Positions 54,109 to 64,000 of a DNA stretch of 64,000 bases are shown here, piece after piece. The notes under the pieces were generated by a model, which made no database searches, had not been told where the DNA came from, and saw only the letters and a list, made by a program, of their open reading frames with translations. Every line of letters starts with the position of its first letter. The first letter of the stretch is position 1. Origin of the DNA: Setophaga petechia (taxonomy: Eukaryota; Chordata; Aves; Passeriformes; Parulidae); NCBI GenBank assembly GCA_024362935.1, contig JANCRA010000010.1, positions 6,626,501 to 6,690,500 on the forward strand, written 5' to 3'. Both the position numbers and the translations under genes were made by a program.

Positions 54109-57100
54109 GAAAGGAAGAAATGCCCTAATAAGCTTTATTTTCTGTTTTTGTAATTTAAATAGAACTTCTGGGGACTAGAGAAATTCTACTTGCCCCCTCA
54201 GCTGGGCACAGCCCACCACCTCCTAAGGCTTTGTGTTTCATGCTCATGTGTTACAAGATCTCTGTTCTGCAGTAAGGGTGGCCTGCTCCATACAATGGTC
54301 CAAGTGGTCCCTCCACATTTGTTTCCTACATTTGTAAAATGCAGAGGGATGAAAAGCACAATACTGCAAATATCTCAAAATCTCTGTATTTGAGAAAGGA
54401 ACTTTTATTCCCACTTTTAGCACATGACTAGTAGATCAAAGTAACTGAAGGCTTTATCTGGTATCTCCCAGATACTAACACTGGGTGTACATACATCATG
54501 CTGATGTGCACAGGATGAGAACCGAGGGAGTCAAGTTTTCTTCCCACCCACAAAGAACAAAAATAGGCTTTTATTCCGAATGACTTATTTTAAGCTAAAA
54601 ACGAGAAAGAACAAAAGCAAAGGCTCCAGGAAGTGGAGTCTGCACCCGCATCTTATTTTAAGATGCAGCTTTGACTCTTTAGAAATTTAAAGCTGCATTG
54701 CACAGAAAGAAGAATCAGCTCAGTGATGTTATATAGCTCACTATTTCCAAATATCAATCTAGGATCTTAGAAGCAATAAAGATTCAATAACACTCCACAG
54801 TCTCCAGCTCTGAAAATGCAAAGATAAAAACTGTAACAATTAAGGACAGATACAGATATGCAATATACATTGCACAGATGTTTTATTTCCCTGCAATTAT
54901 ATATATGTCCTCCAAAATAAAACCCAACCTTCATTAACTCCACATTACAGTGTTGTTGTATATTCCTCATGAAAAAGAAATCAGTAAAAATGAAAGAAAG
55001 TACTCATCAAGATAGCATCAGCATCCAGACTAATCACATACACATTCCACCAAATTAATTTCCGACATGTTCAGATGCTGGCCCTCCATGAGTAATTATT
55101 ACACAAATATTTCCAATTTGCCTCTTCAGTCTCAGAAGATGTATCTACAGCAAATGTTTTTGTGCAAAATCGGCAGCATAGTTTTACACACCTACTGAAA
55201 AACAGCACACATAGATCCTTTGGGGATACACACAATCATTTATAGAGACTCCACACAACCACATGCAAACTTATTAGGAAACAGAACTTCAGCATCAGTT
55301 AATGAGAAAAATCCCTGCTGAGGGCACAGGCTCTGATAAACATTGTTAATTCTGACCTCAGCACCTCAGGACTGCTGGCTGAGGCCCACAGGCAGAGCAG
55401 GGCCAGAACAGCTATACATGAGCAGTGCACAGAGCCACTGGGATACAGGGATATGGATATTCCCCTCTCAAACACAGGAACACAGCCAGCACTGCCAGCC
55501 TGCTGGCAGACACCAGTGACTGTGCCCACAGCAGGCAAATGGAGCCATGCAACATTTCCATTTTCTGATGTGCAAAAGCAAGAAGCGTTCAATTTCATCT
55601 TCGATCAATTTACTTATTGATTGGTTCTCTCAACGGATATCGCAGAAATTCTCTCAGCTACTGAGGCAAAAAAATGCCAAATTGCCTCGTTCCTTCAAGT
55701 TTTTTCTAATCCAAGGGAGAAATTCAAGGGAAATAATTTCATTTGATAACAGCTGGTTCCCCTTTCCTGGTATCCCACCCATTGCTCGGAGAATTCCTCA
55801 CTCCAGAAACAGCCTAACCCTTCACAGCATTCAGCTTTAATAGTGGTTTAGCTGCAGACTCCCAGGCAGAGCAGAAACACACATTGCTTATTCTTCCTCT
55901 CCAGTGTGTGTTTAAGACAGCACACAAAGACATTTGGGTGCCTCAGTTTACCTTGAGCTCCATAAAGAAGGTAGTTCAGCTAAATACTGTACACCTCTGA
56001 GCTTGTGCTTAAAAAAAGCTTTTCCCAATTTTGGCAAGTGACTGGAAAACAAGTCTTCCAGTTCTGATTAATAATCTGCTTTTGAGTTAAAACCCACTTG
56101 CTTCAATATGAAGGGATAGACCAGCAGAGACTACATTTCAGCACTCAGATTAGGAGGGGTAAGCTGTAGGTAGCAGGTGATGTACTGCTATTGCATCACC
56201 TTTTGTTTGATTAGTGATTAGGAGGCAATTGCCTCTCTGCCCAAGAGATGAAATCTGGCAGAGTCCTTCTGAAACAAACATGGCATTTATATATTCCTCT
56301 AAAAGCTGTAAAATACTTTAGTCTCCAAGCACTGTAGTCCTAATAATCTTTGAATATAGTTTGATACAATCCCTGTGTACAGCTCATTAGGCACTGAATT
56401 CTTTGAAATAAGGAACCCTTTCCTGTCATCCACGCACAGATCTAACACAGATGCCCCAACTAAGCAGATGCAAAATGCCACCACAGTAAGAGGTGATAAT
56501 AAGGGAATTTGATTGGGTTAATGGAGTCACATATGGTGATGGTGTGGTCCTTGAGAACATTCCCACTCAGCTTCAGCTTCCTCTCATATTAATCCTCTCC
56601 AGGGATTGAAGGAACAGAAGCATGGACAGGGAAAAAAAATCAGATTTATTGGCAGAGCTGACATTTTTGGATGAAAATACTATTAATCACAGTCACCGAG
56701 GCAAGATCAATAAAAAATTCATAAAGAACAGATCTTGTAACGTGTACATATTCCAAGAAACACTGACAACCATACCAGCACCATGATACTAAAATAAACC
56801 AAATGCTTTCCCTCCCCTGAGGTTTTACTTTTGTCTCTTGATCCCACAGTGAGGATGCAGCTGAGTGTGCCCTGTGACTGTGAGCACTGATGCCCTCCAC
56901 CAGCTCCAGAGGGTGCTGTGCTACACACACGGGGTTTGGGACATGGAAGGTTTGACAGGATCAGCAAGGAGGGAGAAAAAATCCAGTATTTTGCTGTGAT
57001 CAGTGCTCAGACTTGAGGAAAGGGGGTGGATGAAGTGAGAAGACTACAGATTGTACAGTACTATACATTTCCAAATTTGCTTCATTTCTTGACCACTCTG

Positions 57101-58989
57101 CAATTAACTCATGTTCCTGAGAGCTGTAGGTCTTGCCTGCAGAATGAAAAAACTATCTTTTCACTTGGATGCTCATGCCTTTTCTTGCTCTAGGTCCTTT
57201 ATATGTAGGCCCATCTGTAATGGGGCAAGAACAGTTTCCTTTGCTAGTCAAGAATGGCAGTGTTTCTTGCATAAAATCTCATCCCACTGGAGCATGAGAG
57301 AGAATAATGTTTATGACAGCAGCCTCCAGACTTGTAACTACAGAGCCTGAGCAAAAACCAACCCTATTAAAACACAGCTCATCTGCTGTCCCCAAAAGTC
57401 TGCTCTCTCCCCCAGATCAAACCCCCTGCTGGTCAGAATAATAAGTTTCTGTACATGTTTATTTTTAGGGTAAAGCTAAACACTGATATAAATCCTACAG
57501 AGCACCCACAGCACTAGTTCTTAATTACAATAAATTAACTGGGGAGGAAAGGAGCCTGAGAAAGCAACCCAGGCAAATTTCTAAAATGGCTCTGTCACAT
57601 CTCACCTATTTTATATAGGATATAACGATACCTGACCCTTTTCACTAAAGCTCCAGTGTCTGGATTATGTAAACAGTAATTTAATTTTAAATAAAATGGC
57701 CAGAATAACTACATTGAAAAGGAAGCCATGAAAAAACCTGAGACTGTTGTATGTCACTTACACCCTTTGTAAGAAACTAAAGAAACTGAATGATTTCTCT
57801 AAGTGTGTATGTTAGTAAATATCACAGATTTTAAGCCAGCACCTTGATTTTAGGAGACTTGACTCGTGATGTTTTGAAGGAGACACCTGCTCCAGATTAA
57901 CATTGCTATGAAACTCTCAATAAATTGTCTTCTGTGCTCAGGGCTCATTGCTGCCTGAAGTACAGCTTAACCTCTCAAGAGAATAGCCCAAAGTGAAGCA
58001 AAGAAAACTTGTTTTCAGATAAATCAAATTTCCAGGGCACAGAAACACCCAGCAGTTACCCCCAGAGAGCGAAGGTTCAAGATGGCGCTGGAATAAATGG
58101 CTTTCCTGTGCCTCTAAAGAGCTAAAAATGGACATGCTTATTATTTACATTCAAACTGGCTGGCATGCCTAATATTTCAGGAAACAGATTTTGCAGCTGT
58201 AATACAACTTGAGGAACACCCTATATTTCACTGATATGAGGTACTGTAACAGCTGAGCAATATACCTTTTTCCATACATCACATTCAAAGCTAGGAAATA
58301 CTTTTTTTGTTGTTTGCTGCAAACATGCTTTTTCTTATCTATAAAAATAGACATAATAATGATGCTTTATACAGCTCTGGAATCTCACAGCCCTTTCAGG
58401 AAGCTCAGAGTCGTGGAGCTGAAACAGTACCAGCACCTCCACAAATCAACCAGGGAGTAGAAGATAAAACACTTTGTGGGGGAGCCAAGACTACAACTCG
58501 GAGCTTTTTCCTGCTGGGGTGCCCAATACTGTGAAACACTTGTTTTCTATAATTACAGAGGTGCTAGCTATCACAAGTTTAGAAGCTTGGTGATATGAGG
58601 CAAATAGGATACAACTGTGGAGAACATTCTGAACTGATAAAGAACATTATAAATGTGGAAAGCACTGGGGTTTTATGGACAGTTTTTTAATTTTAACCAG
58701 GGTATGGGGCAGATATTTTGCTGGAACAACACTTTTAACATTAACTAGAGCCCTCGGTTCCCAGGAGAGATATTGGGTTAAAGCAGTCCTCTCTTAGCAA
58801 AGCATGCATCACCTCAAGAGAGAAAACTCCAGGCTGAGGGAGACCCTTGGAGCTTCCCTTCTACCTCCATTCTTTTGCTCTATATTACTTCTGATACATA
58901 TCAAAACCACAAAAAAACCCAAGGAAACAAACTACCAACGCTTTCAGGGCAAGCAGAGGAAAGGTACCAGAACAGCTGCAGTCACTTAC
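54109..58989. other. Noncoding stretch left of the CpG island
   Basis: AT-rich unique sequence. No coding exon or clear repeat was recognised on either strand. Confidence 0.5.
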
Positions 58990-59215
58990 CAGCAGAGGAG
59001 AGGCACGGAGCGAGCGGGAGCCGACGGGAGGCCGCGGCCCGGGCGGCAATTGGCACATTTGAAGGCCCGCACGAGGCAGGTGGGCCGGGCCGGGGGCGCG
59101 TCCTGCCCGGGGCGGCGGGGGCAGGCCCGGAGGGGCGGGAGGGACGGAGCCGCTGTGCCCGGACAGGGTCTGGCGCTGCTGCTGATGCACGCTCCGGCTC
59201 TCGGAGCTTGCCCTG
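58990..59215 (-). promoter_or_regulatory. CpG-island promoter with a minus-strand first exon
   Basis: This is the densest CpG island in the window. On the minus strand a perfect donor (CTGCTG|gtaagt) lies at 58990/58989. Going upstream on that strand there are a CCAAT box (59049-59053) and GC boxes (59109-59115 and 59132-59139). That spacing predicts a start near 59000-59030 and a short untranslated first exon. The next minus-strand gene known is the HMGA-like gene, whose first coding exon begins with a splice acceptor 43 kb away, so this may be its main promoter. A rightward transcript from the same island is possible, and so is a different, unseen minus-strand gene. Confidence 0.65.
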
Positions 59216-60121
59216 CGTGTTGTTCAGCCATTCCAGTGATCCCCTGGATCCACGGTCACTCTGATGCATGGGCTGCAGCAGCAGGATGGCTCCATGACGA
59301 GATGGCTGCTTCTAAGAATTAAATGACGCCGCAGAGAGGTGCACTGGAGGTGGATACTTTAATAGTTGAATCACATACACCTCCTTTAGATAGTAAACCA
59401 GAGTCCCAGGCTGCCTGGGCCACAAGGGGAATCACCTGTAGGCAGTATTAGCAGAAGGGCCCTTTCTGACACACGGTGTCACAGCCTCTCATTACACATG
59501 GATTGCATTTCTATGCAGTCATTGGATCTGTCTGAGTCTAAAGGTACCAAGTGCTTAAACCAGTTAGCACTGGAACCTGCCAGGAAGACAAAAGAGAAAA
59601 ACCATTGCTTGCTCAGCAATTTGGCCCAGACTCAGCCAGCAGCTGGCAAGCCAGAAGTCTATTGCTCAGCCCATGAGAATGTTCTGGTCTGTGGGTTATG
59701 CTTCCTTCACCAATACCGTATGCTCCCTAAAAAGCAAATCCCTACATCCAAGTCATTCTCATTTTGCTCATCTGCAGGGATTGGTGCTTGCAGTACAACA
59801 GTGGGATGCTGAGTTTGTGTTCTAAGCTGTAAATAGAGTACCTGGCTGCAGTAGTTCTTTATCCATTACAGAAAAATTGCTTCAGTGCATGAGGTGCTCT
59901 TGCTGTGTCACATTCCTAGGCAAGAAAACCGATAAGCAACTCAAAAGCAGATGGGCAGCTGGAATGGTTAGAAGATAGAACAGCAAGTGAGAAAGCAAGC
60001 AAGACAAATGTCTGTGCCTTTGGAAGGGGCAATCAAAGGGAACTCCAACAGGAGCTTCTCCTGACATTACACAGGCAGCATCTCCCTGACATGTTCCACA
60101 GCATGTGCAGACAGGGATTTT
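59216..60121. other. Sequence right of the CpG island
   Basis: CpG content falls quickly. A 104-codon plus frame (59498-59812) has no recognisable features. No repeats were recognised. Confidence 0.5.
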
Positions 60122-60326
60122 CTAGTTGGTGATAAGTTTTGTGATATCTGTTGTCGCCTGAGGATGTGGAATTACGTTCACATGGTAGCCTTCTGCCACT
60201 GGCCTCCATTCCACCTCAGCAGTCTCAAGTGGGTTAGCTGGGCTAACACCAGGGCTGATGTGGGTCTTGGATAAATTCACAAAGACCATATAGCACTCAT
60301 ACACTCCCTTTAGCTGGGGAGCATTT
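60122..60326 (-). CDS. Unrecognised open frame, possible terminal coding exon
   Basis: On the minus strand a pyrimidine-rich tract and acceptor (ctccctctctctctgagtcag) is followed by one completing base and 67 codons ending in TAG (60124-60122). The residues start NAPQLKGVYECYMVFVNLSK and end ATTDITKLITN. Codons show an RNY-like bias and a balanced, non-repetitive composition, unlike most random frames nearby. An in-frame TGA lies immediately before the acceptor, so the frame must be entered by splicing in this model. I do not recognise the family. No matching upstream exon was found between here and 64000, so it could be the last exon of a gene outside the window, a retrocopy fragment or chance. 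Confidence 0.3.
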
Positions 60327-60944
60327 CTGACTCAGAGAGAGAGGGAGTTGTCGCAGCATCCCTGCAGCTATATTTCACTGTTCACCTCCACACCTCATTT
60401 CCCCACCATGGTTACACTGCCGTGTGTGCACTGTCTCTGTGAGTGAGGAAAGGTCATTTCACTGGCTGATCCTCAGCAGAGTGCCCTGGGCAAATGTGAA
60501 CCTCTGACAGTTCTCGATCTTCATTAGACATTCCTTTGCCTTAGCAGATGAACCCTTCATGACATCTGATGTGTTTCTCCTTATCACACCTCTCTGAGAT
60601 GGGCAGCTCTAACCTCCTCCTTAGGACTTGGAAGTTAGGGCACAGAGACTAAAGGCACATTTTTAAAGGTCCTTAAGAAATTTATGGATGCAGAGTTGGC
60701 TGATACACTTTTCAAACCATGAAATGCATAACTGCAATTCAAATTGCTGAATTGAAAAGCCCTGGGGAGTCTATTTCCTTTTGATTGATATCAATGGGAA
60801 TTAGATATATTTGTTTCTGAAAGTCATCATCTTTAAGAATCTAAAAGCCTCAATTTCAGCACCTTTCCTAGCATATAGCAGGAAATGGAGTCAGAGTTTT
60901 CCAAGCTTGAGAGTACTGCTCTAGACACAGGTCCTCTTCTTAAC
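60327..60944. other. Noncoding spacer
   Basis: Nothing recognised in these 600 bases. Confidence 0.5.
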
Positions 60945-61070
60945 CTTTCTTTTTCTTTTTCTTTTTCTTTTTCTTTTTCTTTTTCTTTTTCTTTTTCTTT
61001 TTCTTTTTCTTTTTCTTTTTCTTTTTCTTTTTCTTTTTCTTTTTCTTTCTTTCTTTCTTTCTTTCTTTTT
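60945..61070 (+). repeat. (CTTTTT)n / (CTTT)n microsatellite
   Basis: Sixteen uninterrupted CTTTTT hexamers (60949-61044) are followed by five CTTT tetramers (61045-61064) and one more CTTTTT, giving about 125 bases of pure pyrimidine on the plus strand. Open frames of FS or KR repeats on either strand are artefacts of this tract. It is likely highly length-variable. Confidence 0.97.
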
Positions 61071-64000
61071 AATTAAATAAAAGTCACCAGCCAGCCTGCA
61101 AAGAAGGGGTGTGTTATTAGACAAATTCAAGAACAGATCTACAAGTGGCTACTGAAAACAGGGCAGGGATGAGTCCATTAGCATCACAGATCCAGCATTT
61201 CTGAACATGGAGAGAAAGAGCAGAAAGTGCCACAGCTCCCAGGCTCCCTCTGAAGAGCATGTGCTTTTGCTGTGGGGGAGACAGAACACTTGACCAGATG
61301 GCCCAGTGCTCTGCTCCAGGAAGCAATTCCTCATACTCTCCATGTTCTTATATCTCAAGCAGTCTCTGCTGTGGCAGTATAAATGCACCAATAGCCTGCT
61401 CTAAGCACCAGCTTCTACCACCCTGCAGTCACTCTTTCTGCTGTAATTCTCCCAGCTGGACAGGAACACATGGACCTTGAATGATCTACTTGGCATTTTG
61501 CTATGTAGGCTGCTTTTTGTCCTGATCCCATACATTTTTAAATTAGAGTCTGAGCTGGTTATCTTCTTTGGAGCTGTTTCATTGCCACAGTTCCAAACCT
61601 GTGAATACGCTCTGCTTTTCTCTTTCTTCTTCAGACTCTTTTACATTCCATTTTTTCCCTTCACAGCACTGTTATTGTGGCAGTGGCTGGCATGATTATT
61701 GCTACTTACTCCCAATCCCCCAATGGCAGAGTAATACCTCTTTAATTGGGTATTTCTCCCTCCCGACACTAATCTCCTAACAAATGCCGATGCCGTGTTA
61801 GATGCTGTGTGGGGATCTCTCATCACTATCTCTTTAAGCAGGCAGTTGTGTATGGAATGAATGCACAGTCACTCAGCATGGATGGATTTGTCTGAGTCCC
61901 TGTCAGCTCCCTGGTTTTGTCACTGAAATCTTGCATTGTGGATCCGTATTTCTGTTGCTTTAACTTTTTGAGGCAGATTTATCTCAACCCCTGTCAGATC
62001 AATGGGTTTTGTCACAGAAATCTATGTGACTTTGTTCCCTGTGGAGATCTGGCTAGTCAAGTTTGTGGAGGCTGATTTGGGAAGCTGAACCCGAGGCCTT
62101 GTTTGACTATGTTGGGGGTGGGTGGGGGGAGAACAAAAAGAACTGAGAAAAGCAGAGGCCTAACAACCAGAAAAAACTTAAATAAAAACTGCAGTAGCAA
62201 CCCAAAGACAGTGCACACCCCAAGACAGCATATTCAGTCTCACTTCCATGTACACGTGGTCTCTCTCTCTGCTGGCATCATCAGGAGCTGCTTGCTCTGC
62301 CCATGGACTGCAGCCCTGGGACAGGGGCTGAGATGTGACAGGGCTGCAGGTCTGAGGCAGATCAGCCTTTCAAGCCAGTCCTCCCTGGCTGCTCAAAACC
62401 CCCTGGAGCTGTGGATGCAGGAAGTCCATAGGAGGCACTTCTCCTTTAATGCCTCCACAGTATATTAGGAAACACTGTGCTATCAGAGATGATCCTTCTC
62501 GAGGGATAGAAGCCCAATTTTCTTTTTGCCTGTAGCCATCAGACTGCATGATTGTCTGACACTGCAACCACACAGTCTTCCAGATAAAGAAGCTTTACTG
62601 AACTGCTACATGTCCATCTTGTCTCCTTAGCTGATTCAAAAATTTCCAGGAACAGCTTCAGTAAATGGAAGTTTCCTGATGAAAAGTACTTTGTTCAAAT
62701 AATCTTTTTGTTGGACTGAGGGATAACATTATTTCCTTTACTTATTACTACTTGAAATTTTTTAATAATGATTATCACAGTTGAATTTGACCATGATCAA
62801 GGTCTGAGTGAACTTCTGGAACAAAATGGTAGTGGTAATAATAATAGCAATAACAGTATTAGGAAAGCAGGTAACATACATTAAAGTAAGAGCCTGGTGT
62901 TGACTGATAAAGACTCAGACTTGTCTGGAACAGCCAACTCAACCTGAAAGCTCAACACAGCAGGGGTTGATTCCCTGTTGGTGAAACTGCCTCAATTTTG
63001 TATTTGAAGCAGAACATTTCAAAAAGAAAGGGTACCCCAGGAAAGAGGAGATTTGGGGAAGGTAGCCATTAGCATCTCAGTATTAATGAGAAACAGTGCA
63101 AATTTTTGGCCATGGGTCACCTCATTATTCTCTTTGGAATATTCCAGTCATAGGTTTTCTTTAGAGCAGATGCTTATTTCTATGCCTGCTTTGTGGTATT
63201 TCCTTTCTTTCTTTTTAATGGAACTCTCCTTTTGTTGTATGCTTTTTTATTTCAACTTTACCTCTGGAAATTCTCCATTCCAATTTTTTACCTTCTAATC
63301 CTTCTTCATCCACCCTTCTTTTCCTGTCTCATGTAAACATTCATGCTTATGTTTTACTTCTTCCTCTAGGTGATTAGCTATTCTCTTTTAACTGGTGCCC
63401 CTCAGTTTTTTATTTTCCCGTCCTTTCATGTCCCTCTGTCCCCTCTGCTGCTCTAGTCCTTAGATATTGAAATGGCATGTGTAGTTCCTGCCTGTGATTC
63501 TGTGCTAGATCCCTCTGTGTGCCTGTGCAGACCCAGTGTAAGCCTGGCTGAATACAGGACAGCAGGAAGCAAAGCTGAGTGAAAGGTTGCTTACTTGTGC
63601 CTGTGATTTGTGGTTGTTTAATAATGGCCTCCTGATTAACACAGACCTCAATTCCAGAAATGCCACAGTGATAGATACTCAATATTTACCTTAATAGAGA
63701 CACACAATTCCCCTAACATTTCAAGCCAGTGCTTGCAGTACAACTATTATCCTGGAAGTTGTTCACGCCGCTGCCTGCGTGCGTGTCGCCTGGTGAACAC
63801 AACTTTAATTCTGCACGGGTCCCCGAGGATTAACAAGGTGTTAAATGATCACTATTACATGGAGCTGTCACCACGCCTGCAGTTCTGTCAAACCACAAGA
63901 ATGATGTTGTAGCTTTCCTGTTTCACTTCAGAACAATGCAAAAAAGTTTGGCTTCAATAACACTGCTGGAACTGTCCCCTCAGAACTCATCTTGTCTGGT
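61071..64000. other. Noncoding right end
   Basis: No gene was recognised. A pyrimidine-rich stretch lies at about 63190-63430. A CpG-containing block with paired AT-rich half-sites is at 63741-63870. A possible minus-strand donor (ATTAAG|gtaaat) lies at 63690/63689 next to an 18-codon frame, but its acceptor is weak. Confidence 0.45.

Noticed and set aside
58804..59322. 172-codon plus-strand frame (and 95-129-codon frames) across the CpG island
   Set aside because: High GC removes stop codons, so long frames in all directions are expected in an island. None resembles a known protein.
60885..61130. Frames encoding FSFSFS or KRKRKR repeats
   Set aside because: Pure translation artefacts of the CTTTTT microsatellite.
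63690..63743. 18-codon minus-strand frame with a good donor (ATTAAG|gtaaat)
   Set aside because: The acceptor (ggataatag) has no pyrimidine tract, and the phase does not fit the open frame at 60326.
59216..64000. Search for CACNA2D2 exons, expected to the right of C3orf18 from human gene order
   Set aside because: No frame matching the conserved CACNA2D2 N-terminal or VWA-region motifs was found, so the gene is presumed to be outside the window.

Overview
This window is vertebrate, almost certainly avian, nuclear DNA. It has short exons with GT/AG splice sites in long introns, CpG-island promoters, and degraded CR1 LINE and MIR-like fragments. No prokaryotic-style operons, tRNAs, rRNAs or CRISPR arrays were seen. 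Two protein genes can be read with confidence, and they converge tail to tail.

1) Plus strand, 1-3.84 kb: the last three coding exons of C3orf18, a small single-pass membrane protein. They are a 26-nt exon (631-656), a 130-nt exon (2127-2256) and a terminal exon (3583-3663), followed by a short 3' UTR with AATAAA at 3818. The promoter and membrane-segment exon lie to the left of the window. A 35-bp minisatellite (2239-2347) straddles the second exon's splice donor.

2) Minus strand, about 15.9 kb down to about 7 kb: a multi-exon AT-hook gene of the HMGA (HMGI/Y) family. It has three AT-hooks on three separate exons, all in phase 0 as in HMGA2, and a fourth exon that starts with an HMGA2-like P-Q-x-V-V-Q run and moves into a moderately acidic tail. 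The 3' UTR probably runs to AATAAA near 7.02 kb and carries two let-7 seed matches. The 5' UTR starts upstream. Good minus-strand donors sit in a GC-richer patch at 23.07 kb and in a strong CpG island at 59.0 kb, either of which may be its promoter.

The pairing matters. In human 6p21, HMGA1 lies next to and converges on SMIM29 (C6orf1), and SMIM29 is a paralogue of C3orf18. This window has the same layout, HMGA-like gene and C3orf18 tail to tail, so it looks like a sister block (ohnologue) keeping an HMGA member distinct from HMGA1 and HMGA2.

3) 24-59 kb: no coding exon recognised. The stretch holds degraded CR1 and MIR-like pieces, short simple repeats and a few AT-rich, homeobox-motif-rich blocks that look like candidate conserved noncoding elements. 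It may be a long 5' intron of the HMGA-like gene.

4) 59-64 kb: a CpG-island promoter with a minus-strand donor, an unrecognised minus-strand open frame at 60.1 kb that looks like a terminal exon, and a long (CTTTTT)n/(CTTT)n microsatellite at 60.95-61.07 kb. A second CpG island at 11.5-11.8 kb, inside the HMGA-like 3' region, could drive an antisense transcript.
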